Positions 9,233-17,616 of a DNA stretch of 64,000 nt are shown here, piece after piece (positions within the stretch are counted from its first letter, which is position 1; each line of letters starts with the position of its first letter). This DNA comes from Pseudonocardia xinjiangensis (lineage in GTDB: Bacteria; Actinomycetota; Actinomycetes; Mycobacteriales; Pseudonocardiaceae). A program made the position numbers and the translations under genes. Below the pieces are notes generated by a model. That model saw only the letters and a program-made list of their open reading frames with translations, had not been told where the DNA came from and ran no database searches. The DNA is taken from contig NZ_JAAXKY010000018.1 in NCBI RefSeq assembly GCF_012911925.1, forward strand, positions 1-64,000. Reading direction: 5' to 3'.

Positions 9233-10597
9233 ATGTCGGGTTGGCTGAGTCAGGTCATCGACCAGGACTACCTGCTACAGGCACGGCAGATGCAGGCGTT
9301 GTCGTTCGCCGTGCACATTCCCCTGGTCTGTTTCGGCATGGCGCTGCCCACGCTGATCCTGTTCCTCGAGTGGCGGGCGATGCGCACCGGCCAGGAGGTG
9401 TACCGCACGCTGGCCCGGCGATGGAGCCGCATCCTGGTGGCGTTGTTCGCGGTCGGGGTGGTCACGGGCACGGTCCTGAGCTTCGAGATGGGGCTGCTGT
9501 GGCCGCAGTTCGTGGGCACGTTCGGATCCGTGTTCGGCCTGGGATTCGCGATCGAGGGGTTCTCGTTCTTCGTCGAGGCGATCTTCATCGGCGTCTACGT
9601 GTACGGCTGGGACCGGTTATCGCCGCGTTGGCACTTCGCGAGCGGGATCCCGATCGTGCTGACCGGCGTGACCGGCTCCTTCATGGTGATCACCGTCAAC
9701 GCGTGGATGAACAACCCGTCGGGTTTCCGGCTGCAGAACGGCCAGGTGGTCGATGTCGACCCGGTACGGGCCCTGTTCGCGAACCCCTTTCTGTGGCACG
9801 AGTTCGTCCACATGTACATCGCGGCGTTCATGGTGACCGGGTTCCTGATCGCCGGGTGCTACGCGGTGAGCATGTTGCGCGGCCGGACGACGCCCTACCA
9901 CCGGGTGGCGCTGGCCGTGCCGCTGACGGCCGCGTCGGTGGCCGCCCCGGCCCAGATCGTCGTCGGGGACTGGGCCGCCCGGACGGTCGGCGAGCAGCAA
10001 CCGGTCAAGCTCGCTGCGCTGGAGGGGCTCGGCGCCACCACCAGCGGAGCGCCGGTGCATCTGCTCGGCTGGTACGTCGACGGTGAGGTCCGGTACGGCA
10101 TCGAGATACCGAGGCTGCTGTCGTTGCTGGCCTACCACGACCCGGACTCGACCGTCCGCGGGCTGCTGTCGTTCCCGCCGGAGGACCTGCCGCCGGTCAA
10201 CGTGGTGCGGATCGCCTTCCAGACGATGGTGGGCATCGGTTCGGCGCTGGCACTGCTCGCCGTGATCTTCCTCTACATCCGGATCCGTGCGCACCGCTTG
10301 CCCGCCTCGCGCTGGTTCTACCGGGCGGTGGTCCTGGCAGGCCCGGCAGCGGTCGTGGCGCTGATCGCGGGCTGGGTCACCACTGAGGTGGGCCGCCAGC
10401 CATGGGTGGTCTACGGCGTCATGCGCACGAACGAGGCGGTCACGGCGGCGAGCGGGATCCCGATCGGGTATGCGGTCCTCGCCGCGATCTATCTCGGCGT
10501 GGTGGTGGGCGTCGGCTGGATCCTGCACCGGCTCGCCATCCGGCCGCTGCCTGCCGACCCGCCGCCGCGCGAGCTGGTGGAGGAGGGGGTCCCGTGA
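9233..10597 (+). CDS. cydA: Cytochrome bd ubiquinol oxidase subunit I
   Basis: Quinol-oxidising, heme-carrying subunit of cytochrome bd oxidase in the plasma membrane. Nine or so hydrophobic segments are seen. Heme-ligand regions are the His in FAVHIPLVCFG near residue 28, LWHEFVHMYIAAF near 190, and the GRQPWVVYG block near 385. The Q-loop is short (EQQPVKLAALEGLG), as in the CIO-like branch. AGGAGG at 9219-9224 lies 8 bases before the ATG at 9233; a GTG at 9230 is 5 bases from it. cydB overlaps by 4 bases. No cydC/cydD assembly exporter is next to the pair. Confidence 0.94.
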   Translation: MSGWLSQVIDQDYLLQARQMQALSFAVHIPLVCFGMALPTLILFLEWRAMRTGQEVYRTLARRWSRILVALFAVGVVTGTVLSFEMGLLWPQFVGTFGSVFGLGFAIEGFSFFVEAIFIGVYVYGWDRLSPRWHFASGIPIVLTGVTGSFMVITVNAWMNNPSGFRLQNGQVVDVDPVRALFANPFLWHEFVHMYIAAFMVTGFLIAGCYAVSMLRGRTTPYHRVALAVPLTAASVAAPAQIVVGDWAARTVGEQQPVKLAALEGLGATTSGAPVHLLGWYVDGEVRYGIEIPRLLSLLAYHDPDSTVRGLLSFPPEDLPPVNVVRIAFQTMVGIGSALALLAVIFLYIRIRAHRLPASRWFYRAVVLAGPAAVVALIAGWVTTEVGRQPWVVYGVMRTNEAVTAASGIPIGYAVLAAIYLGVVVGVGWILHRLAIRPLPADPPPRELVEEGVP

Positions 10598-11844
10598 CAG
10601 TCCTCCAGGTTTTGCCGATGGTCGCCGTCCTCGTCGGCCTGGTCCTCTACACCGTGCTGGCCAACGCCGACCTCGGAACCGGGGTGTGGCAGCTCACGGC
10701 GGGAAGCGGGGAACGGGCGCACCAGGTCCGCGCCCACATCTACCGCGCGATCGGGCCGATCTGGGAGGCCAACCACGTCTGGCTGATCTTTGTACTGACC
10801 GTGCTCTGGACCGCCTACCCGCAGGCGTTCGCCTCGCTCGCCTCGACGCTGGTGGTGCCGCTGTTCATCGCCGGAATCGGCATCGTGCTGCGCGGCACCG
10901 CGTATGCGCTGCACGGCGCCACGAACGGCCCCGGCGACCACCCCGAGGTCGACCTGGTGTTCGCGCTGTCCTCGCTGATCACGCCGTTCGCGCTCGGAGC
11001 AGCGGTCGGTGCGGTCGCGTCGGGACGGGTGCCGGCCGGTCCGGTTCCGGGAGACATCATCACGAGCTGGCTCGGCCCGACGTCGTTGCTCGTCGGGGTG
11101 CTGGCTGTGGCGGGCGGCGCCTTCCTCGCAGCGGTGCAACTGGCGGCTGAAGCGGCCCGCCTCGGGGAGGTGGAGATGGCCGAACGGTTCCGGTTGCGGG
11201 CCCTGCTGAGCGGGGTGGTGGCCGGGATCGTCGCGATCGCGGGAGCGTTCGTCGTGTCCGTGGACGCGCCGGCGCTCGCCCACGGTCTGCTCGACGGCGC
11301 CGGTCGGAGCGCCGTGGTCGTCTCCGCCGTCGCGGGCGTCGCGACGCTCGTGCTGGTGTGGACCAGGCGGGCGCATGCGGCCCGTTTCGTGGCCGCGGTG
11401 GCGGTGGCCGCGCTGGTCGCGGGCTGGGCGCTGGCGCAGGGGCCGACCCTGCTGCCCGGCCTGACCGTGCAGCAGGCGGCTGCGCCGTACAACACATTGC
11501 TGGCGGTCACGGTGTCCATCGTGGCGGGGGCGGTGATCGTCGGGCCGTCGCTGGCGTTGCTGTTCGGGCTCGTGCTCGGGGGCCGGATGGACCGGCCGGT
11601 CGACGTCCCCGAGACGGCCGTCCCGGCCCGTCCGCCGCGGGACCGGCGGATGCTCGGCCGGGGCGCCGTCGGGCTGTTCGTCGCCGGTGCCGTGCTGGTG
11701 GTGTTCGCGTCCGGAGCGGTCCTGATGACCGTCGGCCTGTTGCTCGTCCTCGTCGCGGTGGTGGCCGGTTTCGTGGCCGTCGGTCCCGCTGACCTCGGTC
11801 TCGACACCGATGACGGGACCGGTTCAGGGACGCTCTTTACCTGA
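10594..11844 (+). CDS. cydB: Cytochrome bd ubiquinol oxidase subunit II
   Basis: Partner subunit of CydA, about 416 residues with eight or nine hydrophobic segments. Family motifs are DLGTGVWQL near residue 25, GPIWEANHVWLIFVLTVLWT near 52, and LRGTAYALHG near 93. The GTG at 10594 overlaps the cydA stop as GTGA, giving translational coupling; GGAGGAGG lies just upstream inside cydA. Open frame further upstream is the cydA antiphase frame. The C-terminal 60 residues are more variable, with a final pair of hydrophobic helices. Confidence 0.92.
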   Translation: MTVLQVLPMVAVLVGLVLYTVLANADLGTGVWQLTAGSGERAHQVRAHIYRAIGPIWEANHVWLIFVLTVLWTAYPQAFASLASTLVVPLFIAGIGIVLRGTAYALHGATNGPGDHPEVDLVFALSSLITPFALGAAVGAVASGRVPAGPVPGDIITSWLGPTSLLVGVLAVAGGAFLAAVQLAAEAARLGEVEMAERFRLRALLSGVVAGIVAIAGAFVVSVDAPALAHGLLDGAGRSAVVVSAVAGVATLVLVWTRRAHAARFVAAVAVAALVAGWALAQGPTLLPGLTVQQAAAPYNTLLAVTVSIVAGAVIVGPSLALLFGLVLGGRMDRPVDVPETAVPARPPRDRRMLGRGAVGLFVAGAVLVVFASGAVLMTVGLLLVLVAVVAGFVAVGPADLGLDTDDGTGSGTLFT

Positions 11845-11867
11845 CCTCCCGGACGTACAGTGGGGAG

Positions 11868-12524
11868 ATGGCGGAGTTCCGCACGACGATCCACCTCCCC
11901 TCGATCACGTCGATGCTCGGGCAGGCCGGCCGGCCGCTGCTGGAGTTCACGCTGATCCCGCTGGCCCTGTTCTGGGTGCTGTTCACCCAGGTCGGGTTCG
12001 ACGGAGGGCTGTTCGCGGCCCTGGGCTGGTCGGCGCTGGCGATCGGCCGGCGGCTGGTGCAGCGGCAGAAGCTGCCCACCATCCTGCTGATCACCACGGG
12101 GTTGCTGGTGGTCCGCACCGCGGTGGGGCTGTGGACGGGGAGCGCGTTCCTGTACTTCCTCCAGCCGACCGTCCAGAACTTCGTCTTCGCGCTGGCGTTG
12201 CTGGTGACGATCGGCCTCGATCGGCCGCTGCTGGCGAAGCTCGCCGACGACTTCTGTGCCTTCCCGGAAGCGTTGAGCTCGCACCCGGGAATCCGGCGGT
12301 TCTTCAAGCGCGTGTCGCTGCTCTGGGCGGTGGTGTTCCTGGTCAACGGGGCCACCACGATCGTCGTGCTCGCCACGCAGACGGTGGGGAACTTCCTCGT
12401 GGTGTCCACCGCAGGCTCGTACTCGGTGGTCGCCATGGGCATCGTGCTGTCGCTGTGGTGGTTCCGCCGGTCGCTGGCAGGGCACGGCGTGCGGCTGCGC
12501 ATCGGGGCGCCCACGGCGGCCTGA
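11868..12524 (+). CDS. Multi-pass membrane protein of unknown function (VC0807/DUF3159-like)
   Basis: A 218-residue protein with about six hydrophobic helices and no soluble domain. The layout (LLEFTLIPLALFWVLF, ALGWSALAIGRRL, then PTVQNFVFALALLVTIGLDRP) resembles small actinobacterial VC0807-type membrane proteins. No catalytic motif is seen. The start at 11868 is 24 bases after cydB, so it may be read from the cyd operon. It converges on the AI-2E family gene 15 bases beyond its stop. Function unknown. Confidence 0.65.
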   Translation: MAEFRTTIHLPSITSMLGQAGRPLLEFTLIPLALFWVLFTQVGFDGGLFAALGWSALAIGRRLVQRQKLPTILLITTGLLVVRTAVGLWTGSAFLYFLQPTVQNFVFALALLVTIGLDRPLLAKLADDFCAFPEALSSHPGIRRFFKRVSLLWAVVFLVNGATTIVVLATQTVGNFLVVSTAGSYSVVAMGIVLSLWWFRRSLAGHGVRLRIGAPTAA

Positions 12525-12539
12525 GGCCCCGCTCGCCGG

Positions 12540-13661
12540 TCATTCCTCCGGAGCCGACTTCCCCGCCAGCGCGGGCCACGCGCGGTGGACGATCGCCGCG
12601 ACCGGAACGGCGACCACGGCGCCGACGAGGCCGCCCAGCACGGTCCCGGTGGCGAGCACGAGACCGATCGCCAACGGGTGCAGCCGCACGTACCTGCCGA
12701 CGATCAGCGGCTGCAGCAGGTGCGCCTCGAGCTGGCCCTCGGCGATCAGGACCGCGATCAGGATCAGCCCCGCCAGCAGGCCCTGGGTGCCCAGCGTGAC
12801 CACCACGGCCACGCTGCCGGCGATCAGCTCGCCCACGATGGGGATGAAGCTGCCGAGGAACACCAGCACGCCCAGCGGGATCGCCAGTGGCACGTGCAGC
12901 AGGGAGACCACGAGCCCGATCACGACGCCGTGGATGGTGGCGATGATCGCGGTGCCGTGGACGTACCCGGTGAGTGTCGTCCAGGCGATGTGCCCGGCCC
13001 GGTCCGCCCGGGCGGCGGCACGGGGCCGTAGCGGCCCGAGCAGCCAGCGCCACACCCGTTCACCGTCGTAGAGCAGGAAGAACGTGATGAAGACCGTCAG
13101 GACGAGAGCGGTGGCGATCTCCACGGCGAAGCCGGTGCCGGTGGTCAGGTAGGCGAGCAGCTGGCTGCGGTTCTCCTGCACCCACCGCACCAGGTCCCCC
13201 TGGAGCTCGGCCAGCTGGGGTTCGCCGACGCCGAGACGCGCCAGGGTGGCCCCGAGCTCGCGGATCGTGTGGAGGAACTCCCCGGTCAGCGACGGCAGCT
13301 CCTGGGTGAAGCGCAGGTCGATCAGCCACCCGAGACCGGCGAGGCCCAGTAGCGCCACGAGGAGGGTCAGCAGGGCCGAGAACGGCCCGGGGAGGCGACG
13401 TTGCAGGAGCACGGCCAGCGGGCGCACCAGCGCGGTCACGAGGAGCGCCACGACGATCGGCACGAGCACCAGCCAGAGCAACGCGAGCACCCGCACGACC
13501 AGGTAGGCCACGACACCCAGTACGAGCAGCCGCCACGACCAGCCGGCCGCCAGCACGAGGCTGCGCGGGACCCCTCGACCAGGTACCGGCCGAGACGACG
13601 CCGCTCCGCTGCTCCCAGCCGTTCGCGGAGATCGGAGCCGGGCCGCCCTGCGGTCGTTCAT
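12540..13661 (-). CDS. AI-2E family (PerM-type) membrane permease
   Basis: A 373-residue protein with the AI-2E/DUF20 layout: an N-terminal pair of hydrophobic helices, a long amphipathic middle region, and the conserved C-terminal block [20 protein letters not shown] near residue 272. Members export small solutes or ions; the AI-2 assignment holds only for a few. Its ATG overlaps the stop of the acetoacetate decarboxylase-like gene (ATGA), so the two are coupled. A paralogue with the same architecture lies at 31355-32635. Confidence 0.85.
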   Translation of the reverse strand: MNDRRAARLRSPRTAGSSGAASSRPVPGRGVPRSLVLAAGWSWRLLVLGVVAYLVVRVLALLWLVLVPIVVALLVTALVRPLAVLLQRRLPGPFSALLTLLVALLGLAGLGWLIDLRFTQELPSLTGEFLHTIRELGATLARLGVGEPQLAELQGDLVRWVQENRSQLLAYLTTGTGFAVEIATALVLTVFITFFLLYDGERVWRWLLGPLRPRAAARADRAGHIAWTTLTGYVHGTAIIATIHGVVIGLVVSLLHVPLAIPLGVLVFLGSFIPIVGELIAGSVAVVVTLGTQGLLAGLILIAVLIAEGQLEAHLLQPLIVGRYVRLHPLAIGLVLATGTVLGGLVGAVVAVPVAAIVHRAWPALAGKSAPEE

Positions 13662-14248
13662 GCAGCCAGTTCACGCACCTCGGTCACGGTGTAGACCATC
13701 GATGAGCGGAAGCCCGCGCCGGTGCGCACCGGCGCGAGATCAGCCAGTTCCTCACCCCGGGCCGGGAACAGCTCGATCTCGCCGGTGCCTGCCCACACGT
13801 CGGCGACCTGCTGCCCGCTGGACACCATCATCACCAGCTCGTGCACGGCGGGCTTGTCGTACTGGCCTGCGGCCAGCTTCTTCGGGAAGCCCTGCACCCA
13901 CCCGCGGGCCAGTGCCAGGTCGTTGTCGACGTAGATGTACGGGCACCAGGAGACCGGCTGGTCCTTCCACCCGGCGTCGACCAGCACGAAGAACTCGCGG
14001 TACTGGCTGCGCACCGGGTCGAGGTACTCCTCGTTCTCCCCGGAGAACTGCCAGTCGACGAACAGCGCCACGACGTGCCCGGAGGAGTCCAGGTCCGGGC
14101 TCAGCCCGTCCGGGAGTGTCGCCTCGGCCGCCGCCGGATCGGTCCAGAACTCCACCGCGACGATGTCACCCGCATAGTGCCACGGCGGAGCGGAAGCCAG
14201 GTTCGCGTCCCCGCGCGGCGACAGCGGAACCGTGTAGCCCTTCACCAT
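13658..14248 (-). CDS. Acetoacetate decarboxylase-like protein
   Basis: A 196-residue protein of the ADC superfamily. The motif [13 protein letters not shown] near residue 120 carries the Lys pair that forms the Schiff base in true decarboxylases; [12 protein letters not shown] and [10 protein letters not shown] upstream are the matching strands. It is shorter than classical ADC (about 245), ending soon after the [12 protein letters not shown] strand, so activity may differ. GGAGG sits 6 bases before the ATG at 14248; the open frame above it (to 14326) lacks family similarity. Its stop overlaps the start of the AI-2E family permease by 4 bases. Confidence 0.78.
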   Translation of the reverse strand: MVKGYTVPLSPRGDANLASAPPWHYAGDIVAVEFWTDPAAAEATLPDGLSPDLDSSGHVVALFVDWQFSGENEEYLDPVRSQYREFFVLVDAGWKDQPVSWCPYIYVDNDLALARGWVQGFPKKLAAGQYDKPAVHELVMMVSSGQQVADVWAGTGEIELFPARGEELADLAPVRTGAGFRSSMVYTVTEVRELAA

Positions 14249-14626
14249 GTGCACCTCCGGCGCAATGAATCGGCCTTTCCGGGCCGCCCAAGCCTGCCCA
14301 CCGATCAGCCGCAGGACATCCCACATGCGGGGTATGGCCGGTCAGCCACGCCACTGACGAGGGCGTGGCCGACCGGCGATGAAGGGTCGAATCTCCCGCT
14401 CCCCAGTGGAAGGTCCGACCGTGGCTCAGGCACCCCGGAGGCCCAGTTGCCATTGAATCTGCCTGCGTAGCAACTCTCCGACATCACCCATGCGTGGTAT
14501 TCGCCCGAGCCCAGGTCGGACGCACATATACGGTCGCCGGCATTGGTGCAGGAATGGCAATAGCGACGCAAAGGGCCGACCATGAATGTGCGGAACGGGC
14601 CCGAAGGCGCTCGGGAATGGTCGCGG
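14249..14626. other. Gene-free stretch between moeA and the ADC-like gene
   Basis: About 380 bases without a convincing coding frame. It is less GC-biased than its neighbours and carries one strong inverted repeat (14337-14377, listed separately). It probably contains the moeA transcript end and the promoter and leader of the ADC-like gene. I see no RNA-family signature that I can name. Confidence 0.5.
14337..14377 (-). terminator. 16-bp-arm hairpin in the gap between moeA and the ADC-like gene
   Basis: GCCGGTCAGCCACGCC at 14337-14352 and GGCGTGGCCGACCGGC at 14362-14377 are inverted repeats with one G-U pair on the minus-strand RNA and a 9-base loop. There is no T-run. It lies 250 bases beyond the moeA stop and about 90 bases before the ADC-like start, so it may be a U-less actinobacterial terminator or a leader structure. 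Confidence 0.5.
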
Positions 14627-15862
14627 TCAGCGGTAGAGCGTGACCTGAACCGGCGAGCCCGCGGCCAGACCCGTGGCCGCCTCCGGCACCACGAGGCAAC
14701 CGTCGGCGCGGGTGAGCACCGACAGGAGTGCTGACGGGCCGAAGATCGGGGTGGCTGTGCCGTCCTGCACGGCGACCTGCACCACGTCGAGCCGGCCCGC
14801 GGCCGATGGCAGGTCCCGGGAGAGGCGGGCGGGGGTCGACGGCTCGGGCGGCGGCACCGGGCAGCCCGCGAGCCGCCACACCAGCGGCACGCCGACCAGC
14901 CGGAACACCACCAGCGCGGAGAGCGGGTTGCCCGGGAGCCCGATGAGGGGAACCCCGCTGCCGCACTCGGCCTTGCACTCCGCGAGCAGCGTGGGCTTGC
15001 CGGGCTTGATGGCGAGCCCGTGGCACCAGATTTCGCCCAGCGCGGCCACCGCACCTGCCGTCTCGTCGCGGGCTCCCACCGACGACCCGGCCGAGACCAC
15101 CACGAGGTCCGCCTCGCGCAGCGTGTCGCGCAGCGTCGCCTCCAGCGCGCCGGCGTCGTCTGGCACGATCCCGGCGAGCACCGGCTCACCTCCGGCGTCC
15201 CGCACGAGCCCGGCCAGCGCCGACGCCGTGGCGTCGCGGACCTGGCCGGGACGCAGCTGTGCCGTGGACGGGGGCACCACCTCGTCGCCGGTCGAGATGA
15301 TCGCCACGCGCGGGCGGGCGTGCACCCTGACCGTGGTGACGCCGGCCGCGGCCAGCAACCCCAGGTCGGGGGACCGCAGGGGTCTTCCGCCCGGCACCAG
15401 CGGCGCCCCGGCGGCCACGTCCTCGTCGGCACGCACGATCCCGTCGAGCGGCGCCACCGGCCGGGTCACCTCGATCGTGCCGGGCATCGTCTCGGCGGTG
15501 TGCTCCACCATGACCACGGCGTCGGCGCCGTCGGGCAGCACCCCGCCGGTCGGCATCGCGACACAGCCGCCCGGCCGCACGGCCACGGTGGGAGCCATGC
15601 CCATGCGGACCGCCCCCACCAGGTCCAGGTACGACGGCAGCCCCTCGGACGCGCCGTAGGTGTCGGCGGCGCGCACCGCGAAGCCGTCGACGGTGGACCG
15701 GGCGAAGCCCGGCAGCGCCGCGGCGGCGGCCACGTCCGCCGCCGGGACCCGGTGCAGGGCCTCGGCGAGCGGGACGTCCTCGAGCGCGGTGCGGCGGGCG
15801 GGCCGGAACCCCGCCAGCGCCTCCGCGACCGTGCGGGTGGTGAAGAACTCGCGGCCACTCAC
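14627..15862 (-). CDS. moeA: Molybdopterin molybdotransferase MoeA
   Basis: A 411-residue MoeA, inserting Mo (or W) into adenylylated molybdopterin. Visible blocks: LPGFARSTVDGFAVRAADTYG near residue 50, MPTGGVLPDGADAVVMVEHT near 100, AIISTGDEVV near 190, VVSAGSSVGARDETAG near 250, and IGLPGNPLSALV near 300. The GTG at 15862 overlaps the fdhB stop (GTGA), so it is the third gene of a fully coupled fdhA-fdhB-moeA unit. This placement suggests it matures the cofactor of that formate dehydrogenase. The open frame above 15862 is fdhB antiphase sequence. Confidence 0.92.
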   Translation of the reverse strand: MSGREFFTTRTVAEALAGFRPARRTALEDVPLAEALHRVPAADVAAAAALPGFARSTVDGFAVRAADTYGASEGLPSYLDLVGAVRMGMAPTVAVRPGGCVAMPTGGVLPDGADAVVMVEHTAETMPGTIEVTRPVAPLDGIVRADEDVAAGAPLVPGGRPLRSPDLGLLAAAGVTTVRVHARPRVAIISTGDEVVPPSTAQLRPGQVRDATASALAGLVRDAGGEPVLAGIVPDDAGALEATLRDTLREADLVVVSAGSSVGARDETAGAVAALGEIWCHGLAIKPGKPTLLAECKAECGSGVPLIGLPGNPLSALVVFRLVGVPLVWRLAGCPVPPPEPSTPARLSRDLPSAAGRLDVVQVAVQDGTATPIFGPSALLSVLTRADGCLVVPEAATGLAAGSPVQVTLYR

Positions 15863-17616
15863 CTGTCTGGCTGAGCCGCCGAGCCGTTCGGCCTGGGCTG
15901 GTCGCGCGCCGCCGCCCCACCCTTGTCGATGCCGAGCACGCTCACGACCGGACCGAGGGCCACCTGCCCGAGCCCACAGATCGACGTCTTGCGCATGGCC
16001 TCCTCGAGCTGCAGGATCCGGCCGCGCTGCGTCTCGTCGAGCGTGGAGCTCCCCGACTCGATGACGCCCCGGAGCAGCTCGTGCGCCTTCGTCGACCCCA
16101 CGCGGCACGGCACGCACTTGCCGCACGACTCGTTGCGGAAGAACCGCAGCACGTTGGTGGACGCCGCGAGCAGGTCGGTGCCCTCGGCCAGGACGACGAG
16201 CGCCCCGGAACCGAGCATGGTGCCCGCCTCCGCCGCGGTGCCGAAGTCGAGCCGCAGGTCGAGCTGGTCGGGGCCGATGAAGTTGGACGACGCCCCGCCC
16301 GGCTGCACGGCGCCGACCTCCGCTCCGCCCGTGACCCCGCCTGCGAGGTCGATCAGCTCGCGGACCGTGGTGCCCATCGGCACGCAGTAGACGTCGGGCC
16401 GCTCGACATGGCCCGACACGGCGAAGAACTTCCAGCCCACCGAGTCGCCGACGCCCTGGTCCTTCCACCACTGGGCGCCGCGCTGCACGATCACCGGCAC
16501 GTCGGCGAACGTCTCCACGGAGTTGATCAGCGTGGGCCGGCCGTGCAGGCCGTAGTTGCCGGGGAACGGGGGCTTGTTGCGCGGCTCGCCGCGGTGGCCC
16601 TCCATGCACTCCAGCAGCGCGGTCTCCTCACCGAGGATGTAGCCGCCGGGGGAGACGAAGATGTCGATGTTCAGCCGGCGCCCGCTCCCACACGCGTCCG
16701 GCCCGACCACACCGGCGGCCCGCAGCGCGTCGATCTCCTCGCGGAGCACGTGCTCCTCGGGGCCGTACTCGTGCCGGATGAAGACCCAGCCCTCCTCGGC
16801 CCCGACCACGGCCATCCCGAGCAGCAGGCCCTCCAGCACGAGGTGGGGCTGCTGGGCCAGGATCTGGCGGTCCTTGAACGTGCCGGGCTCGGACTCGTCG
16901 GCGTTCACGATGGCGTACTTGGTGGTGCCGGGCTGGGCACCGCGGACCAGGCTCCACTTCTGCCCGGTGGGGAACCCGGCGCCACCCATCCCGCGCAGCC
17001 CGGAGTCCTTCAGCGTGGCCACGATGTCGTCGGCGTCGAGCTCGCCCGCGAGCAGCGCCCGCAGGGTGGCGTAGCGGCCGTCGACGCCCGACCCGGCCGG
17101 GTAGGGGTCGTTGGGCCACGGCTCGACACGGGTGGCCGCGGCGGCGTCACCCACCCCCGAACCGCGGGCGGCGTCGACGAGCTCGTCCACCTCGGCGACG
17201 GGAGCCGGCCGCTCGTTCACCGCCACCGCGGGCGCACTGTCGCAGCGCCCCAGGCAGGACACCTCGACGAGCTCGACGTCCGCGTCGGCGCCGTAGCGCT
17301 CGCGCAGCTCGGCCGTGCGCGCCTCGCCGTCGCGCAGCCAGCACGGCAGGTCGTGGCAGACGTGCAACGCCACCTTCACCGGCGGCTCGGTGCGGAAGTG
17401 CGGGTAGAACGAGATCAGGCCCTCGATCTCGTACCGGGGCCTGCGGGCGTCCCGGGCGAGCTCCTCCAGCTCCTCACGGGGCAGCCAGCCCAGCCGGGCC
17501 TGGATCGCGTTGAGCGCCGGGATGAGCGACGGTCCGGGGAACTTCCCGGCCCGTGCCTCCACACCGGGGACCCGCTGGGAGCGGACCTCGGCCGCGCGGT
17601 CGGACAGCTCGGTCAT
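15859..17616 (-). CDS. fdhB: NAD-dependent formate dehydrogenase, NuoE-NuoF fused electron-transfer subunit
   Basis: A 585-residue diaphorase subunit passing electrons from FdhA to NAD+. Residues ~20-160 form a NuoE-like thioredoxin [2Fe-2S] domain with Cys87, Cys92, Cys121 and Cys125 (CHDLPCW ... SCLGRC). Residues ~200-580 are NuoF-like: GMGGAGFPTGQKW (FMN/NAD site), NADESEPGTFKDR, GAYILGEE-type loop (here GGYILGEETALL), and the [4Fe-4S] motif ESCGKCVPCRVGS followed by SICGLG. The gene overlaps fdhA by 4 bases (ATGA) and moeA by 4 bases. The symbol follows the role; FdsB/FdhB naming varies. Confidence 0.92.
   Translation of the reverse strand: MTELSDRAAEVRSQRVPGVEARAGKFPGPSLIPALNAIQARLGWLPREELEELARDARRPRYEIEGLISFYPHFRTEPPVKVALHVCHDLPCWLRDGEARTAELRERYGADADVELVEVSCLGRCDSAPAVAVNERPAPVAEVDELVDAARGSGVGDAAAATRVEPWPNDPYPAGSGVDGRYATLRALLAGELDADDIVATLKDSGLRGMGGAGFPTGQKWSLVRGAQPGTTKYAIVNADESEPGTFKDRQILAQQPHLVLEGLLLGMAVVGAEEGWVFIRHEYGPEEHVLREEIDALRAAGVVGPDACGSGRRLNIDIFVSPGGYILGEETALLECMEGHRGEPRNKPPFPGNYGLHGRPTLINSVETFADVPVIVQRGAQWWKDQGVGDSVGWKFFAVSGHVERPDVYCVPMGTTVRELIDLAGGVTGGAEVGAVQPGGASSNFIGPDQLDLRLDFGTAAEAGTMLGSGALVVLAEGTDLLAASTNVLRFFRNESCGKCVPCRVGSTKAHELLRGVIESGSSTLDETQRGRILQLEEAMRKTSICGLGQVALGPVVSVLGIDKGGAAARDQPRPNGSAAQPDR

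Noticed and set aside
14627-15862. Molybdenum-cofactor riboswitch before moeA or mobA-moaD
   Set aside because: moeA overlaps fdhB with no leader, and the 60- to 125-base gaps near mobA-moaD and AOR show no recognisable aptamer pattern.
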